From Faecalimonas umbilicata (GTDB lineage: Bacteria; Bacillota; Clostridia; Lachnospirales; Lachnospiraceae), in NCBI RefSeq assembly GCF_004346095.1, contig NZ_SLZV01000022.1:1-62397 (forward strand): a stretch of 62,397 nucleotides of DNA, read 5' to 3'. The translations under genes and the position numbers were made by a program. This document shows, in pieces, positions 52,272 to 62,266 of this stretch (positions are counted from its first letter, which is position 1; every line of letters starts with the position of its first letter). The notes beneath the pieces are model-generated. The model was not told the origin of the DNA. It did not search any database and was given only the letters and a program-made list of their open reading frames with translations.

Positions 52272-52724
52272 CTACATCTCTCTCAACTTTTTAGAAACTA
52301 TGAAACTACAAAGAAATGCTCCTGCTACAATAATAAAGCAAATGATTGTACACCATACAGGCACTCTCATATCTAATTGTACTCGTAGCAAAATAGTGAT
52401 TGCTAAAAATACAGCTCCCACAATTTGTATAAAGTCTAATATCCTTTTTTGAAATGCCTGCAAATGCTTTTTATCTTTTATTCTTTCAGATTTCCATATT
52501 CCATAATTTACTTGAAAATCCTTTACATCTTCATCGGATATAAGTTCGTCCACACTTACGTCTAGTTCTAATGCCAGTTTTTTTGCTGTAATCAAATCCG
52601 GACATCTTGAACCTTTTTCCCAGCGACAAACTGTCTGCCTTGAAACATATAACTTATCTGCAAGTTGTTGCTGAGTAAGATTTTTTTCTTCTCTGAATTT
52701 TTTGATGTTATCATTTAACGCCAT
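52272..52724 (-). CDS. XRE regulator with membrane anchor
   Basis: A 150-residue protein. The N-terminal helix-turn-helix ('REEKNLTQQQLADKLYVSRQTVCRWEKGSRCPDL') is followed by a linker and two membrane helices (about 95-113 and 120-142). It belongs to the membrane-linked HTH proteins common in Firmicutes. The signal and targets are unknown. It is transcribed towards the DUF3796/XRE pair. Confidence 0.78.
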   Translation of the reverse strand: MALNDNIKKFREEKNLTQQQLADKLYVSRQTVCRWEKGSRCPDLITAKKLALELDVSVDELISDEDVKDFQVNYGIWKSERIKDKKHLQAFQKRILDFIQIVGAVFLAITILLRVQLDMRVPVWCTIICFIIVAGAFLCSFIVSKKLREM

Positions 52725-52926
52725 ACTCCATACCTCTCTTTCATTCTCATCATATAACGATAAAATCTAAAATGAAAGTGCCAGTATGTATTTCCCTTGT
52801 TTCCATTTTGGTAACATCCATTTCACAAACCTGTTACGCTATTTTGCAGTATTCTACAACAGTGCTATACAAGCCACGAGACTAGCTCGTTCGCTTGACA
52901 GGCATACGACCTATAGATACCAAAAA

Positions 52927-52963
52927 AGATGGCCTTATTCCTATAAACAGGATAAGCCCATCT
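52927..52963 (-). terminator. Terminator after leuS
   Basis: On the minus strand AGATGG...CTTAT.CCT pairs with AGGAATAAG.CCATCT, followed by TTTTTT. It lies 20 bases after the leuS stop. Confidence 0.82.
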
Positions 52964-52982
52964 CTTTCTCTATTTGCGATTT

Positions 52983-55406
52983 CTATTTCTGCACAATATT
53001 AATAATTCTTCCCGGAACGTAAATCTCTTTTACAATCGTTCCTGTCAGTTTATCTGCCACTGCTTCTTTTCCTTTTGCAATTGCATCTTCTTTAGATACA
53101 TCTGCCGCAAGTGTCACGACAGCTCTTGTTTTTCCGTTGATCTGTACAGCGATTTCAACCTCGTCGTCTTTCATCGCCTCTTCATCATAAGTCGGCCATC
53201 CCGCATTGAATACGGTTCCTTCGTGTCCGAGCTGCTGCCATAACTCTTCTGCCATATGCGGAGCAAACGGAGCAAGCAGTACTGCCAGTGTGCTTAATGT
53301 TTCTTTATCCACGCCGCCTGCTTTTTTTGCAATCTCATTCAGCTTATTGTTGTACTCCATAAATCCTGAAATAACTGTGTTTAAGCTAAAGCTTTCCAAA
53401 CGTGTTGTAATATCATATACCATTTTATTGCGGATCTTGATCATCTCTTTTGTTGCGCTGACATCTTTGTCTTTGCTGTCCATAACGAGATTCCATACTT
53501 TATTTAAGAAACGGTAAACACCATCGATTCCTCTGTCATCCCACTCTGCATCTAATTCCGGTGGACCTACGAATAATTCATACATTCTCAGAGAGTCGCA
53601 GCCGTAATCTCTTACAAGATCATCCGGAGATACGACGTTTCCTTTTGATTTACTCATCTTAATTCCGTTTTTACCAGTGATCATTCCCTGATTGAATAAT
53701 TTCTTGAATGGCTCATCAAAATCAATCGCCCCGATATCACAGAGGAATTTTGTATAGAAACGAGAGTACAATAAATGAAGTACCGCGTGTTCTACTCCTC
53801 CAATATACATATCTACCGGAAGCATCTCATCTGCTTTTTCTCTTGATACAAGTGCTTCGGAATTATGGCTGTCCACATAGCGGAGGAAATACCAGGAAGA
53901 TCCAGCCCACTGCGGCATTGTGTTTGTCTCACGTTTTGCAGGTTTTCCACAAACTGGACAAGTTGTATTTACCCAGCTTTCAATTCCTGCAAGCGGAGAT
54001 TCTCCTGTTCCGGTCGGCTCATAAGAATCTACTTCCGGAAGTGTCAGAGGAAGCTGATCTTCCGGTACTGGAACTGCTCCACAATCCGGGCAGTGTACGA
54101 TCGGAATTGGTTCTCCCCAGTAACGCTGACGCGAGAATACCCAGTCACGCAGTTTATAGTTGACAGTTGCCTTTCCAAATCCACGTTCTTCGATGATATG
54201 CGGCGCTTCTTTTTTCAGAACAGCTGATTCCATTCCGTTCCACTCACCAGAATTGATCATCGTTCCTGCTGCCTCTGTATAGGCCTCTGTCATATTTTCA
54301 ATTTCTTTTCCATCTTTTGCGATTACCTGTACGATTGGAAGATCGAATTTCTTTGCAAATGCAAAGTCACGATCATCGTGAGCCGGCACACACATGATTG
54401 CTCCGGTACCATAGTCTGCGAGAACATAATCAGAGAGCCAGATTGGTGTCTTTGCTCCATTTAATGGGTTGATCGCATAAGATCCTGTAAACACTCCTGT
54501 CTTTTCCTTATCCTGAAGTCTGTCTACATTCGACTTCATAGAAGCATCATAGATATACTGTTCTACCGCTTCTCTTGTCTCGTCTGTCGCAAGACTCTTA
54601 GCAAGCGCATGCTCCGGTGCAAGTACCATAAATGTCGCGCCGTGAAGAGTATCCGGTCTTGTCGTATAGACAGTGATCTTATCTTCTCTTCCCTCCACCT
54701 GGAAATCAACTTCTGCACCGTAAGATTTTCCGATCCAGTCTGCCTGCATCTTCTTTACCTTCTCCGGCCAGTCTAATTTATCGAGATCTGCAAGAAGCCT
54801 CTCTGCGTATTTTGTGATACGAAGCATCCACTGACGAAGATTTTTCTTTGTCACTTCTGTTCCGCAGCGCTCACATTTACCATTTACTACTTCTTCATTC
54901 GCAAGACCTGTCTTGCAGGAAGGGCACCAGTTGATCGGGAATTCCTTCTCGTATGCCAGTCCTTCTTTGAACATTTTTACAAAGATCCATTGTGTCCATT
55001 TATAAAATTCTGGATCAGTTGTATTGACTTCCATATCCCAGTCATAGAGAGCTGCGATCTCATTGATCTGTCTCTTAATATTTTTTACATTCTCAGCAGT
55101 AGAAATCGATGGATGCACACCCATCTTGATTGCATAGTTTTCTGCCGGAAGTCCAAATGCATCCCATCCCATTGGATGTACAATATAGTATTTCTGTAAT
55201 AACTTATATCTGCTCCATACATCAGAGATTACATATCCTCTCCAGTGTCCGACATGGAGACCATTTCCTGATGGATATGGGAACATATCGAGACAATAAT
55301 ATTTCTCTCTCTTTCCATTTTCATCTTCTTTTACGTTCACTGGATGCTTCTCCCAGTTTTCACGCCATTTTTTTTCAATCGCCTTATGATTATAAGGTAC
55401 TGCCAT
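52983..55406 (-). CDS. leuS: Leucyl-tRNA synthetase
   Basis: An 807-residue class I synthetase. HIGH box 'MFPYPSGNGLHVGHWRGY' (about 40-57), zinc motif 'CPSCKTGLANEEVVNGKCERCG', editing domain with 'YTTRPDTLHGATFMV', and KMSKS in 'NGIKMSKSKGNVVSPDD'. The ATG at 55406 follows AAGGAGG; the frame opens at 55430. Expression is controlled by the T-box upstream. Confidence 0.96.
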   Translation of the reverse strand: MAVPYNHKAIEKKWRENWEKHPVNVKEDENGKREKYYCLDMFPYPSGNGLHVGHWRGYVISDVWSRYKLLQKYYIVHPMGWDAFGLPAENYAIKMGVHPSISTAENVKNIKRQINEIAALYDWDMEVNTTDPEFYKWTQWIFVKMFKEGLAYEKEFPINWCPSCKTGLANEEVVNGKCERCGTEVTKKNLRQWMLRITKYAERLLADLDKLDWPEKVKKMQADWIGKSYGAEVDFQVEGREDKITVYTTRPDTLHGATFMVLAPEHALAKSLATDETREAVEQYIYDASMKSNVDRLQDKEKTGVFTGSYAINPLNGAKTPIWLSDYVLADYGTGAIMCVPAHDDRDFAFAKKFDLPIVQVIAKDGKEIENMTEAYTEAAGTMINSGEWNGMESAVLKKEAPHIIEERGFGKATVNYKLRDWVFSRQRYWGEPIPIVHCPDCGAVPVPEDQLPLTLPEVDSYEPTGTGESPLAGIESWVNTTCPVCGKPAKRETNTMPQWAGSSWYFLRYVDSHNSEALVSREKADEMLPVDMYIGGVEHAVLHLLYSRFYTKFLCDIGAIDFDEPFKKLFNQGMITGKNGIKMSKSKGNVVSPDDLVRDYGCDSLRMYELFVGPPELDAEWDDRGIDGVYRFLNKVWNLVMDSKDKDVSATKEMIKIRNKMVYDITTRLESFSLNTVISGFMEYNNKLNEIAKKAGGVDKETLSTLAVLLAPFAPHMAEELWQQLGHEGTVFNAGWPTYDEEAMKDDEVEIAVQINGKTRAVVTLAADVSKEDAIAKGKEAVADKLTGTIVKEIYVPGRIINIVQK

Positions 55407-55465
55407 TCTTTTTTCCTCCTTTTTCTCCAAGAATTCCCTCTGCGGAAATCAATTTCCTATGCAAT

Positions 55466-55757
55466 AAAAAAAACCTCTCATCTCATCAAGAGACGAAAAG
55501 GCTGACTTCCGTGGTACCACTCTTATTCATACAGCATCTCACTGTACGCACTCATTGCTTCTGTAACGGGAAGTCCCGCCTCTATCTACTTCCATACAGT
55601 GTATTCTGTATCTCTCGTTCAATAGAAGGGCTCCAAGGTGAGTTCGGAGATTACGCTGCTGCCTCACACCTGCCGGCAGCTCTCTGAAAACGATAGGCTC
55701 TTACTACTCCTCTTCTTTGCCATTGTCTGATTCAATCTGTCATCACAATTTCAATGA
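55466..55757 (-). promoter_or_regulatory. T-box leader of leuS (leucine, specifier CTC)
   Basis: The minus strand has the T-box core around 55507-55524 (AGAGTGGTACCACGG), a stem I with GAACTCACC that carries a CTC (Leu) specifier near 55640, and a terminator (CCTTTTCGTCTC...GAGATGAGAGG followed by a T run, 55470-55500). Uncharged tRNA-Leu should turn leuS on. Confidence 0.9.
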
Positions 55758-55764
55758 TATTTCT

Positions 55765-55792
55765 ATTTTATCATACGAAGACTATTTGTCAA
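55765..55792 (-). promoter_or_regulatory. Promoter of leuS
   Basis: Minus-strand TTGACA (55787-55792), 16-base spacer, TAAAAT (55765-55770), upstream of the T-box. Confidence 0.75.
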
Positions 55793-55847
55793 GGCATTGG
55801 GAAAAGCTGTATTTTTTTGTAAATTTCGCATAAATTTTTATATTTTA

Positions 55848-55876
55848 TTGCCATTTTCTTATAATTAGTGTATAAT
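55848..55876 (+). promoter_or_regulatory. Promoter of the P-loop gene
   Basis: TTGCCA (55848-55853), 17-base spacer, TATAAT (55871-55876), 49 bases before the ATG. Confidence 0.78.
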
Positions 55877-55925
55877 ACATTACATAATCGACAGAACGAA
55901 AAAACATTATAAAGGAGATAGTGCC

Positions 55926-56348
55926 ATGGTAAATTTATTAACAGGCCCTAAAGGGAGCGGCAAAACACAACAGATGATCGAATTAGCAAATGAGACAGTA
56001 AAGCAGTGTGACGGCAATGTAACGTTTATCAAGAACAGTCACAACGATACATACAGTTTATCTTTTGATATCAGAGTAATCTGTATGGATGACTATCCTT
56101 CCATCAAGAACATTGACGACTACACTGGATTTATTTATGGAATGCTTAGTGCTAACCATGATATTCAGGCTATTTTTATCGATGGTATTTTAAAACATGC
56201 CAATATTTCTTCTGAGAATATGCCTCGCTTCATTGAACGGTTGAAAAATATCTCTAAGAGACATGATGTGAATTTCTATTTAAGTATCAGCGCAGAGAAA
56301 GACCAGTTAAACGGAATTGACTTGACTGACTGTGCACTTCTTAATTAA
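55926..56348 (+). CDS. Small P-loop protein of unknown function
   Basis: A 140-residue protein with a clear Walker A 'TGPKGSGKTQQMIELAN' (about 6-22) and a likely Walker B 'IQAIFIDGILKH' (about 80-90), but no other ATPase feature. Short P-loop proteins of this size occur in Lachnospiraceae next to leuS or ddl. AAGGAGA precedes the ATG. No function is assigned. Confidence 0.7.
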   Translation: MVNLLTGPKGSGKTQQMIELANETVKQCDGNVTFIKNSHNDTYSLSFDIRVICMDDYPSIKNIDDYTGFIYGMLSANHDIQAIFIDGILKHANISSENMPRFIERLKNISKRHDVNFYLSISAEKDQLNGIDLTDCALLN

Positions 56349-56403
56349 AACAACGAAGCAATTCAAATGGAAAAGTTAATAGTTCACAATTTCCATTACT
56401 TTT

Positions 56404-56438
56404 AAAAGCCTTGCAGTAATTGCTACCGCAAGGCTTTT
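56404..56438. terminator. Bidirectional terminator
   Basis: AAAAGCCTTGC pairs perfectly with GCAAGGCTTTT (11 pairs) around a 13-base loop, between the convergent P-loop and ddl genes. Confidence 0.88.
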
Positions 56439-56467
56439 CTCTTATCTTTTTTCTATTTTCGTATACT

Positions 56468-57526
56468 CTATTTTCTTTCAAATGCAAGCTCAATCAGCTC
56501 TGTCACAAGCGCTGTCGTATCGATTCCTTTTTCTCTCCAAAGCATTGGGTACATGCTGATATTCGTAAATCCAGGCAATGTATTGATCTCATTGAAAATC
56601 ACTTCATCTGTACCATGTTCCAGGAAGAAATCCACTCTGGAAAGTCCAAATCCATCTACCGCTTTGAAAATTGCAACAGCATCTTCTCTCACCTTTTCCA
56701 ATGCTCCTTCTGGCAGTTCCGGATGAGTATCTGTCTTAGAATCCGGATTATTGTACTTTGCTTCATAAGTGTAGAACGTATCTGCTGCCTTAATTTCACC
56801 GACGTCAGATGCTTTCACATTCTTTCCACCAAGCACGGCACATTCAATCTCACGCCCTTTAATCGTCTCTTCTACAAGAATCTTTGTATCATGCTTTGCC
56901 GCTTCAAGCAATGCTGCCTGTAATTCTTCTCTGTCTTTTGCCTGATTGACTCCCTGAGAAGACCCTGCTTTAGACGGCTTTACAAATACCGGATACGGAA
57001 GCATTTCCTCCACCTTGTCAAGCGCCTTGTCGATCTCCTCAAGCTCATATGCATGGATTCCAACAAATTTTGCCTGACGGATTCCAAGGCGATCTACAAT
57101 AATCTTCGTGTAAAGTTTATCCATGGATACCGCTGATGCAAGTACCCCACATCCGACATAAGGGATTTTCGCAAGTTCAAACAATCCCTGGATAGTTCCA
57201 TCTTCACCGTACATTCCGTGAAGAACCGGAAAAATCACATCTACCTGGATCTTCTCCACAGTATCCCCCAGCACGAGAATTCCATGTTCTCCGGCATCCG
57301 GTGAAAGAATTGCCCGCTTTCCGTTTTCACGCCAGGTATCATTTCTAATTGCTTCTGTATCTTCCACTTTCAGCCAGCATCCCTCTTTTGTGATCCCGAT
57401 CAAAACCGGCTCATATTTTGTCCGGTCAATATGCGAGATCACTGTAACTGCTGACTTACAGGAAACTTCATGCTCAGAGGATTGCCCTCCAAAGATTACC
57501 GCTACTCTCTGTTTCTTCTCTCCCAT
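56468..57526 (-). CDS. ddl: D-alanine--D-alanine ligase
   Basis: A 352-residue ATP-grasp enzyme of peptidoglycan synthesis. It has 'FGGQSSEHEVSCKSA' at the start, 'HGMYGEDGTIQGLFEL', 'VKPSKAGSSQGV' (about 185-196), and 'EINTLPGFTNISMYPMLW' at the end. The residues look like a normal Ddl rather than a vancomycin-type ligase, but I cannot separate them firmly by eye. Confidence 0.93.
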   Translation of the reverse strand: MGEKKQRVAVIFGGQSSEHEVSCKSAVTVISHIDRTKYEPVLIGITKEGCWLKVEDTEAIRNDTWRENGKRAILSPDAGEHGILVLGDTVEKIQVDVIFPVLHGMYGEDGTIQGLFELAKIPYVGCGVLASAVSMDKLYTKIIVDRLGIRQAKFVGIHAYELEEIDKALDKVEEMLPYPVFVKPSKAGSSQGVNQAKDREELQAALLEAAKHDTKILVEETIKGREIECAVLGGKNVKASDVGEIKAADTFYTYEAKYNNPDSKTDTHPELPEGALEKVREDAVAIFKAVDGFGLSRVDFFLEHGTDEVIFNEINTLPGFTNISMYPMLWREKGIDTTALVTELIELAFERK

Positions 57527-57627
57527 TTTTCCACATCCTTACTTTTCTTTTTTCACTTCTTTCTATTCTATCGGCATTTTCTATAAAATGCATTTCCAAA
57601 AATGCTGATTTCATTGCAAATCCTGCT

Positions 57628-59226
57628 CTATTTAATACTTAAAACTGTATTTGCCTTCTCATCCTGCTTATATTCAATCGTCACTTTCTGTCCCGGCTCA
57701 TAGCGGATGACATCAATAAAGTCTACCACCGACACATCAAAAATCTCCTCTGATTCTTCCAGAAGAATATAGTAATGTGAGTTTCCTTCCACGACTCCCT
57801 GTGCAATCTTCGCAATAGTTCCTTCCATCGTCTGTACTTCTCGCTTGTCTTCCTCTTCCTTGATCACACCATCCGTCAGAAGAAGTTCATTGTATTTTTC
57901 CTCACACTGGCTTACCGTATCTCCGATTGCTACAAGCTGATATTTCTGTACATTTACCATCGCATACTTTTTAACAAGGCCCGCATCATCTTTTAATGCG
58001 ATAAAATAAGTCGGCTCTCCGGAGAGATTTAAAAGAAGCGGGAAAGTCGCCTTGTATTTTAAGTTCTGTACCTGACCTTCTGCAGATGACATCGCAGAAG
58101 CCTCTGTAGCACCTTCGATCGGATAAAATTTTGTTTCCATTGTTCTCTGGTTCATCAGAACAAATCCGACGTTGGACTGGTCACCACTCACGGATGTCAC
58201 ACCCGTATATACCCATACATCGTCATCGATCGCAAGATAGTTATATCCTTCTGTCGTCTTCAGGCAGTCTTTCTGTCCAAGTACACTGTTCAAAAATCCA
58301 TGTTTCAGCGCTCCATAGTAATCATAAAGCTGTACAAGAAGATCAGAAGAATATGCACGGTCAATCCACTTCGGCACATCATCGATCGCATAGTCTTTCG
58401 TCTCTCCTGTCACTGCATTGCACAGTACAACTCTTCCAACAGTCTCTCCTCCAAACAGACCAATGTTAAACTTCTTCACCGGGCATACCCAGTATGGAAC
58501 TCCGTCATCATCTGTCTCAAAACTTAACTGGTCAAAAATATAAGTCGGATAATTGAAGCGCAAATGTCTGTAAATGTTCCGGTTAAAATATTCGCTTGTA
58601 GAATACTTGATACCTTTTTCTAATTTTACAAGCTCTGTAGACTGTGTGGCCATATCAATGCGGACATACGCCGGGATTCCTTCAGACTGATTCGTGATCC
58701 ATTTAATGCCACTGGCATATTTGAGCGGAGAAACACGTACCGGTCTTCCTTGATAGTTGATCTGGCTGTAAATATCATCCACCTCAAATTGAGATACCAT
58801 ATCTACCATACTTCCCATCTTTCGATTTCCGAGAAGTGTTGCAGACTCTTTGTCAAGCAGCGGGATTTGATCAAAGGAAAGTTCTTCGATATCCTTTGTA
58901 AATTCTCCCTCCTCTACTTTAAGAAGCTTCTGATACTTCTTCGCATTTACGATCGGAGAAGAAAGTAACGCTCCCACAAGATACACAACAACAACTGCTG
59001 CCAGTACAAATAGAATCGCCTTCATCCCTTTACTCGTCTTAATCTCATCTGGGCGAAGCCGTTTCTTCCACGCGTAGATCAACGCAAGAACTGCAACTAA
59101 AATTCCAATAAAGAACCAAAAATCACGAGAGTGGATATTGATTGCCGGCAGTGTAAAATAGTAATACAAAAATGCAACAATCACAAGCACAATCGCTCCA
59201 ATTATTTTCGCCTTTGCTTTTTTCAT
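57628..59226 (-). CDS. Large conserved membrane-anchored protein
   Basis: About 532 residues. Three membrane helices occupy the first 95 residues (about 7-28, 36-52, 68-90); the remaining large domain is predicted outside and contains repeated beta segments ('GIKWITNQSEGIPAYVRIDM', 'NVGFVLMNQRTMETKFYPIEGATEASAM') and a small OB-like C-terminal domain (about 470-530). The ATG at 59226 follows GGAGG. Function unknown. It sits downstream of trkA-trkH but beyond a terminator. Confidence 0.75.
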   Translation of the reverse strand: MKKAKAKIIGAIVLVIVAFLYYYFTLPAINIHSRDFWFFIGILVAVLALIYAWKKRLRPDEIKTSKGMKAILFVLAAVVVVYLVGALLSSPIVNAKKYQKLLKVEEGEFTKDIEELSFDQIPLLDKESATLLGNRKMGSMVDMVSQFEVDDIYSQINYQGRPVRVSPLKYASGIKWITNQSEGIPAYVRIDMATQSTELVKLEKGIKYSTSEYFNRNIYRHLRFNYPTYIFDQLSFETDDDGVPYWVCPVKKFNIGLFGGETVGRVVLCNAVTGETKDYAIDDVPKWIDRAYSSDLLVQLYDYYGALKHGFLNSVLGQKDCLKTTEGYNYLAIDDDVWVYTGVTSVSGDQSNVGFVLMNQRTMETKFYPIEGATEASAMSSAEGQVQNLKYKATFPLLLNLSGEPTYFIALKDDAGLVKKYAMVNVQKYQLVAIGDTVSQCEEKYNELLLTDGVIKEEEDKREVQTMEGTIAKIAQGVVEGNSHYYILLEESEEIFDVSVVDFIDVIRYEPGQKVTIEYKQDEKANTVLSIK

Positions 59227-59278
59227 AACATCCTCCATTTTCTATATATCAATAAGTTATAATGAACAGTATAATACA

Positions 59279-59316
59279 AAAATATCATCAGCGCAAACAA
59301 TGTCTGATGATATTTT
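59279..59316 (-). terminator. Terminator after trkH
   Basis: AAAATATCATCAG pairs perfectly with CTGATGATATTTT (13 pairs) around a 12-base loop. It lies between trkH and the membrane protein gene. Confidence 0.82.
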
Positions 59317-59341
59317 ATAAACTTCTTATAAACAATAGAAT

Positions 59342-60790
59342 CTAGAAATGTTTTCTCCAGAAACTTGGAGAACAAATCATAAGAAATGGGAAGATTTCAA
59401 GCCTTCCGATCAGCATATCCATAGAAAATACAATTTTAGATAGCACCGAGAAAGACTGGAAGTTTTCTATCGGACCTACTCTTGAAATTCCCGGACCTAC
59501 ATTGCTCAATGTAGTCAGCACTCCCGATATGGTTGTCGCAAAATCAAAATTATCAAGTGCCACAAGAAGCACAGAAATTCCAAATACAAATACATATGCA
59601 CTAAAATATGCATACACCCCTTGCAACGTCTCATTGCTGATTTTCTTTCCATTTACTTTTACAACATTAACCGATTTCGGATGCAGCATTCCTTTCACCT
59701 GCTTCAAAATACTTTTCCACAAGATCAGAAATCTGGACACTTTCACTCCACCTCCGGTAGAGCCGGCACATGCACCAATCACCATAATGAGAAGCAAAAT
59801 ACATTTTGACAATTCCGGCCACAAATTAAAGTCTGCCGTGGCAAATCCCGTCGTTGTAATAATCGATGCAACCTGAAAAATCGAATATCGGAAAGCTTTT
59901 AACGGTTCTTTGTAAATAGAGAGAACATTGCAGGTGATCACCAAAGTTGCCGCCACTATAATTCCCAGATATGCTCTGACTTCCTCATTTTTCCAGACAG
60001 ATTTTACATCTTTTATTAAAAGGAGAAAATACATATTAAAGTTGATTCCAAACAGGATCATAAAAACGGTGATCACCCCGTCAATATAAGCACTGTCATA
60101 GTAAGCAACGCTGCTGTTATGATTTGCAAATCCTCCGGTTCCTGCGGTACTAAAGGAGTGAATGATACTATCATATAAGTTCATTCCTCCTGCCAGAAGG
60201 AAAATGATCTCCGCGACAGTGAGTGCCAGATACATTGCATATAAAAGCTTTGCGGTCTCTCGCGCTTTCGGAACAAGTTTATCCGCTTCTGGTCCTGGAA
60301 CTTCTGCCCGCATTAAATGCATAGAACTTTTATCATCCAGAGAAGTCACTACCATAACAAACACAAGTACACCCATTCCACCAATCCAGTGCGTCAGACA
60401 TCTCCAGAAATTCATTCCATAAGAGAGCGCCTCTATATCTGTAAGAATGGTAGATCCTGTCGTCGTAAATCCAGATACGGTCTCAAACAGAGCGTCCACA
60501 TACGATGGAATCTCTCTTGACAAATAAAATGGAAGTGCTCCGAATACAGACCACAATATCCATGCTGCGGCTACGATCACAAGCCCGTCCTTCCCATAGA
60601 TTCTTCCATTTTCTGGTTTTTTTCTACCAAAGAGAAGGAAAAAGACACACAGCACAGCGCTTGTAATCCCAAATGCTGCCATGTCTGAAGTTTCCCCATA
60701 AATCAAGGATACTGCTGCCGGGATACAAAGTACAAGCGCTTCCACCCCCAACATTTTTCCTAATACATAAGCTGTCATTTTGTAATTCAT
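59342..60790 (-). CDS. trkH: Trk-type potassium channel subunit
   Basis: A 482-residue membrane protein with about ten helices and four pore loops: 'ETVSGFTTTGSTIL', 'SFSTAGTGGFANHNSSV', 'ASIITTTGFATADFNLWP' and 'TTLSNVGPGISRVGPIENF', each with a Gly at the filter. It forms the K+ pathway with TrkA. It starts 14 bases after trkA. Confidence 0.94.
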   Translation of the reverse strand: MNYKMTAYVLGKMLGVEALVLCIPAAVSLIYGETSDMAAFGITSAVLCVFFLLFGRKKPENGRIYGKDGLVIVAAAWILWSVFGALPFYLSREIPSYVDALFETVSGFTTTGSTILTDIEALSYGMNFWRCLTHWIGGMGVLVFVMVVTSLDDKSSMHLMRAEVPGPEADKLVPKARETAKLLYAMYLALTVAEIIFLLAGGMNLYDSIIHSFSTAGTGGFANHNSSVAYYDSAYIDGVITVFMILFGINFNMYFLLLIKDVKSVWKNEEVRAYLGIIVAATLVITCNVLSIYKEPLKAFRYSIFQVASIITTTGFATADFNLWPELSKCILLLIMVIGACAGSTGGGVKVSRFLILWKSILKQVKGMLHPKSVNVVKVNGKKISNETLQGVYAYFSAYVFVFGISVLLVALDNFDFATTISGVLTTLSNVGPGISRVGPIENFQSFSVLSKIVFSMDMLIGRLEIFPFLMICSPSFWRKHF

Positions 60791-60803
60791 TTTTCTTCCA
60801 CCA

Positions 60804-62162
60804 CTACACTAAAATATCATGAAAATCCTGTACTTTGCATTTCAATGTAATTACGATCACACTATCCCCGATCTGGAGGCAATCCTCTCCTCCGGGAATA
60901 ATAATTTTTCGATTCCTTACAATACATGCAATCAGCACATCTTTCTTAGTTTCCAGGCTCTTCAGTGGTACTCCCACATAGGAGGTCTGTTTTTTTATAA
61001 TAAATTCCAGTGCCTCAACACGATCATCTACAAGATGGTACATTGCCTCAATATTAGCACTGCGGATTGAATTCTGGCGTGCACGCACATAGCTTAAAAT
61101 TGCATCGGCAGTCGCAGATTTTGTCGATACAATGCTGTTGATCCCAAATCCTGCCACCATCTCTGCCCGGGAATCTTCATTGACTTTCGCCACAATCTTT
61201 GGAACTCCCTGCTGTTTTGCAAAAAGTGCCATGATGATATTCTCTTCATCCATTCCCGTAAGTGCAATAAAGGCATCTGCATCACCGATTCCCTCTTCGA
61301 TCAGAAGTTCATTATCCGATCCATCCCCATGAATAATAGTAGCTTCCGGAAGCGCCTCACACAGTCCTTCACTCTTTGCCAGGTCTTTCTCTATGATCTT
61401 TACCTGCATTCCAAGCTTCGTCAACTGCTTCGCGAGATAGAATCCAACTCTTCCTCCTCCGCAGATCAATACCTTTTTGATTTTATTTTTACGATTTCCA
61501 ATTTTTTTAAAGAAAATTTCCATCTCTCGATGAGATGCCGCTATGTGAAGCCTGTCTCCTGGCTGCAGGACAAATTCTCCATCCGGAATATAAACCTGTG
61601 TTCCCCGCTGTACTGCACAGATCAGAACTTTAATCTTATACTTTTTATAAAATTCTGCAAGGGATATTCCAGTAATCGAGCTTTCCTGCTGAAGCGGAAA
61701 TTCTACCAGCTCCACTCTTCCTTTTGCAAACGTTTCCACCTTACTTGCAACCGGGAAGATCAGTACTCTGGAAATCTCATTTGCAACTGTCAGTTCAGGG
61801 TTTACTGCCATACTTAAATGCAGATCTTCCTTCAAAATATCAAGCTGCTGCAGATAAACCGGATTTCTTACACGGGCAATCGTATGTCTGGCCCCCAGTC
61901 TTCTGGCAATCAGACAACTTAACATATTCAGTTCATCCGTAGATGCACAGGCAATCACCAGATCTGCGTGGGGTACATCCGCCTGCTTCTGCACCTCTGC
62001 ACTGACTCCATCTCCAGTGATACAGAAAATGTCCAGCCTGTTGATGGTCTCTTTCAATTTTCCCTCATTTGGATCGATCAAAACGATGTCATAATTTTCT
62101 TCAGAGAGTTGTTTTGCAAGCTTAAAGCCCACTTTCCCATCTCCTATAATTACAATTTTCAT
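60804..62162 (-). CDS. trkA: Trk potassium uptake regulator
   Basis: A 452-residue cytoplasmic protein with two RCK units: each has a nucleotide-binding GxGxxG ('VIIGDGKVGFKLAKQL' at 3-18, 'LICGGGRVGFYLAKQL' near 233) and a TrkA-C ligand domain. It gates TrkH in response to nucleotides. The ATG at 62162 follows GAGGAAAG; the frame starts at 62183. Confidence 0.95.
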   Translation of the reverse strand: MKIVIIGDGKVGFKLAKQLSEENYDIVLIDPNEGKLKETINRLDIFCITGDGVSAEVQKQADVPHADLVIACASTDELNMLSCLIARRLGARHTIARVRNPVYLQQLDILKEDLHLSMAVNPELTVANEISRVLIFPVASKVETFAKGRVELVEFPLQQESSITGISLAEFYKKYKIKVLICAVQRGTQVYIPDGEFVLQPGDRLHIAASHREMEIFFKKIGNRKNKIKKVLICGGGRVGFYLAKQLTKLGMQVKIIEKDLAKSEGLCEALPEATIIHGDGSDNELLIEEGIGDADAFIALTGMDEENIIMALFAKQQGVPKIVAKVNEDSRAEMVAGFGINSIVSTKSATADAILSYVRARQNSIRSANIEAMYHLVDDRVEALEFIIKKQTSYVGVPLKSLETKKDVLIACIVRNRKIIIPGGEDCLQIGDSVIVITLKCKVQDFHDILV

Positions 62163-62238
62163 CGCACTTTCCTCTTTTCTCACATTACTTTTTCATTTTG
62201 TAAATTACTCATTGTCTAAACCGATAATCAGCATGCAA

Positions 62239-62266
62239 ATTATAACACTTTCTATTAGAAAGTCAA
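62239..62266 (-). promoter_or_regulatory. Promoter of trkA-trkH with palindrome in the spacer
   Basis: Minus-strand TTGACT (62261-62266), 16-base spacer, TATAAT (62239-62244). The spacer carries the perfect dyad TTTCTA-T-TAGAAA (62250-62262), a possible repressor site. The remaining bases to the window end are noncoding. Confidence 0.75.

Noticed and set aside
56468-57526. Vancomycin-type D-Ala-D-Lac/Ser ligase
   Set aside because: No vanH, vanX, vanT or two-component genes nearby, and the sequence reads as an ordinary Ddl.
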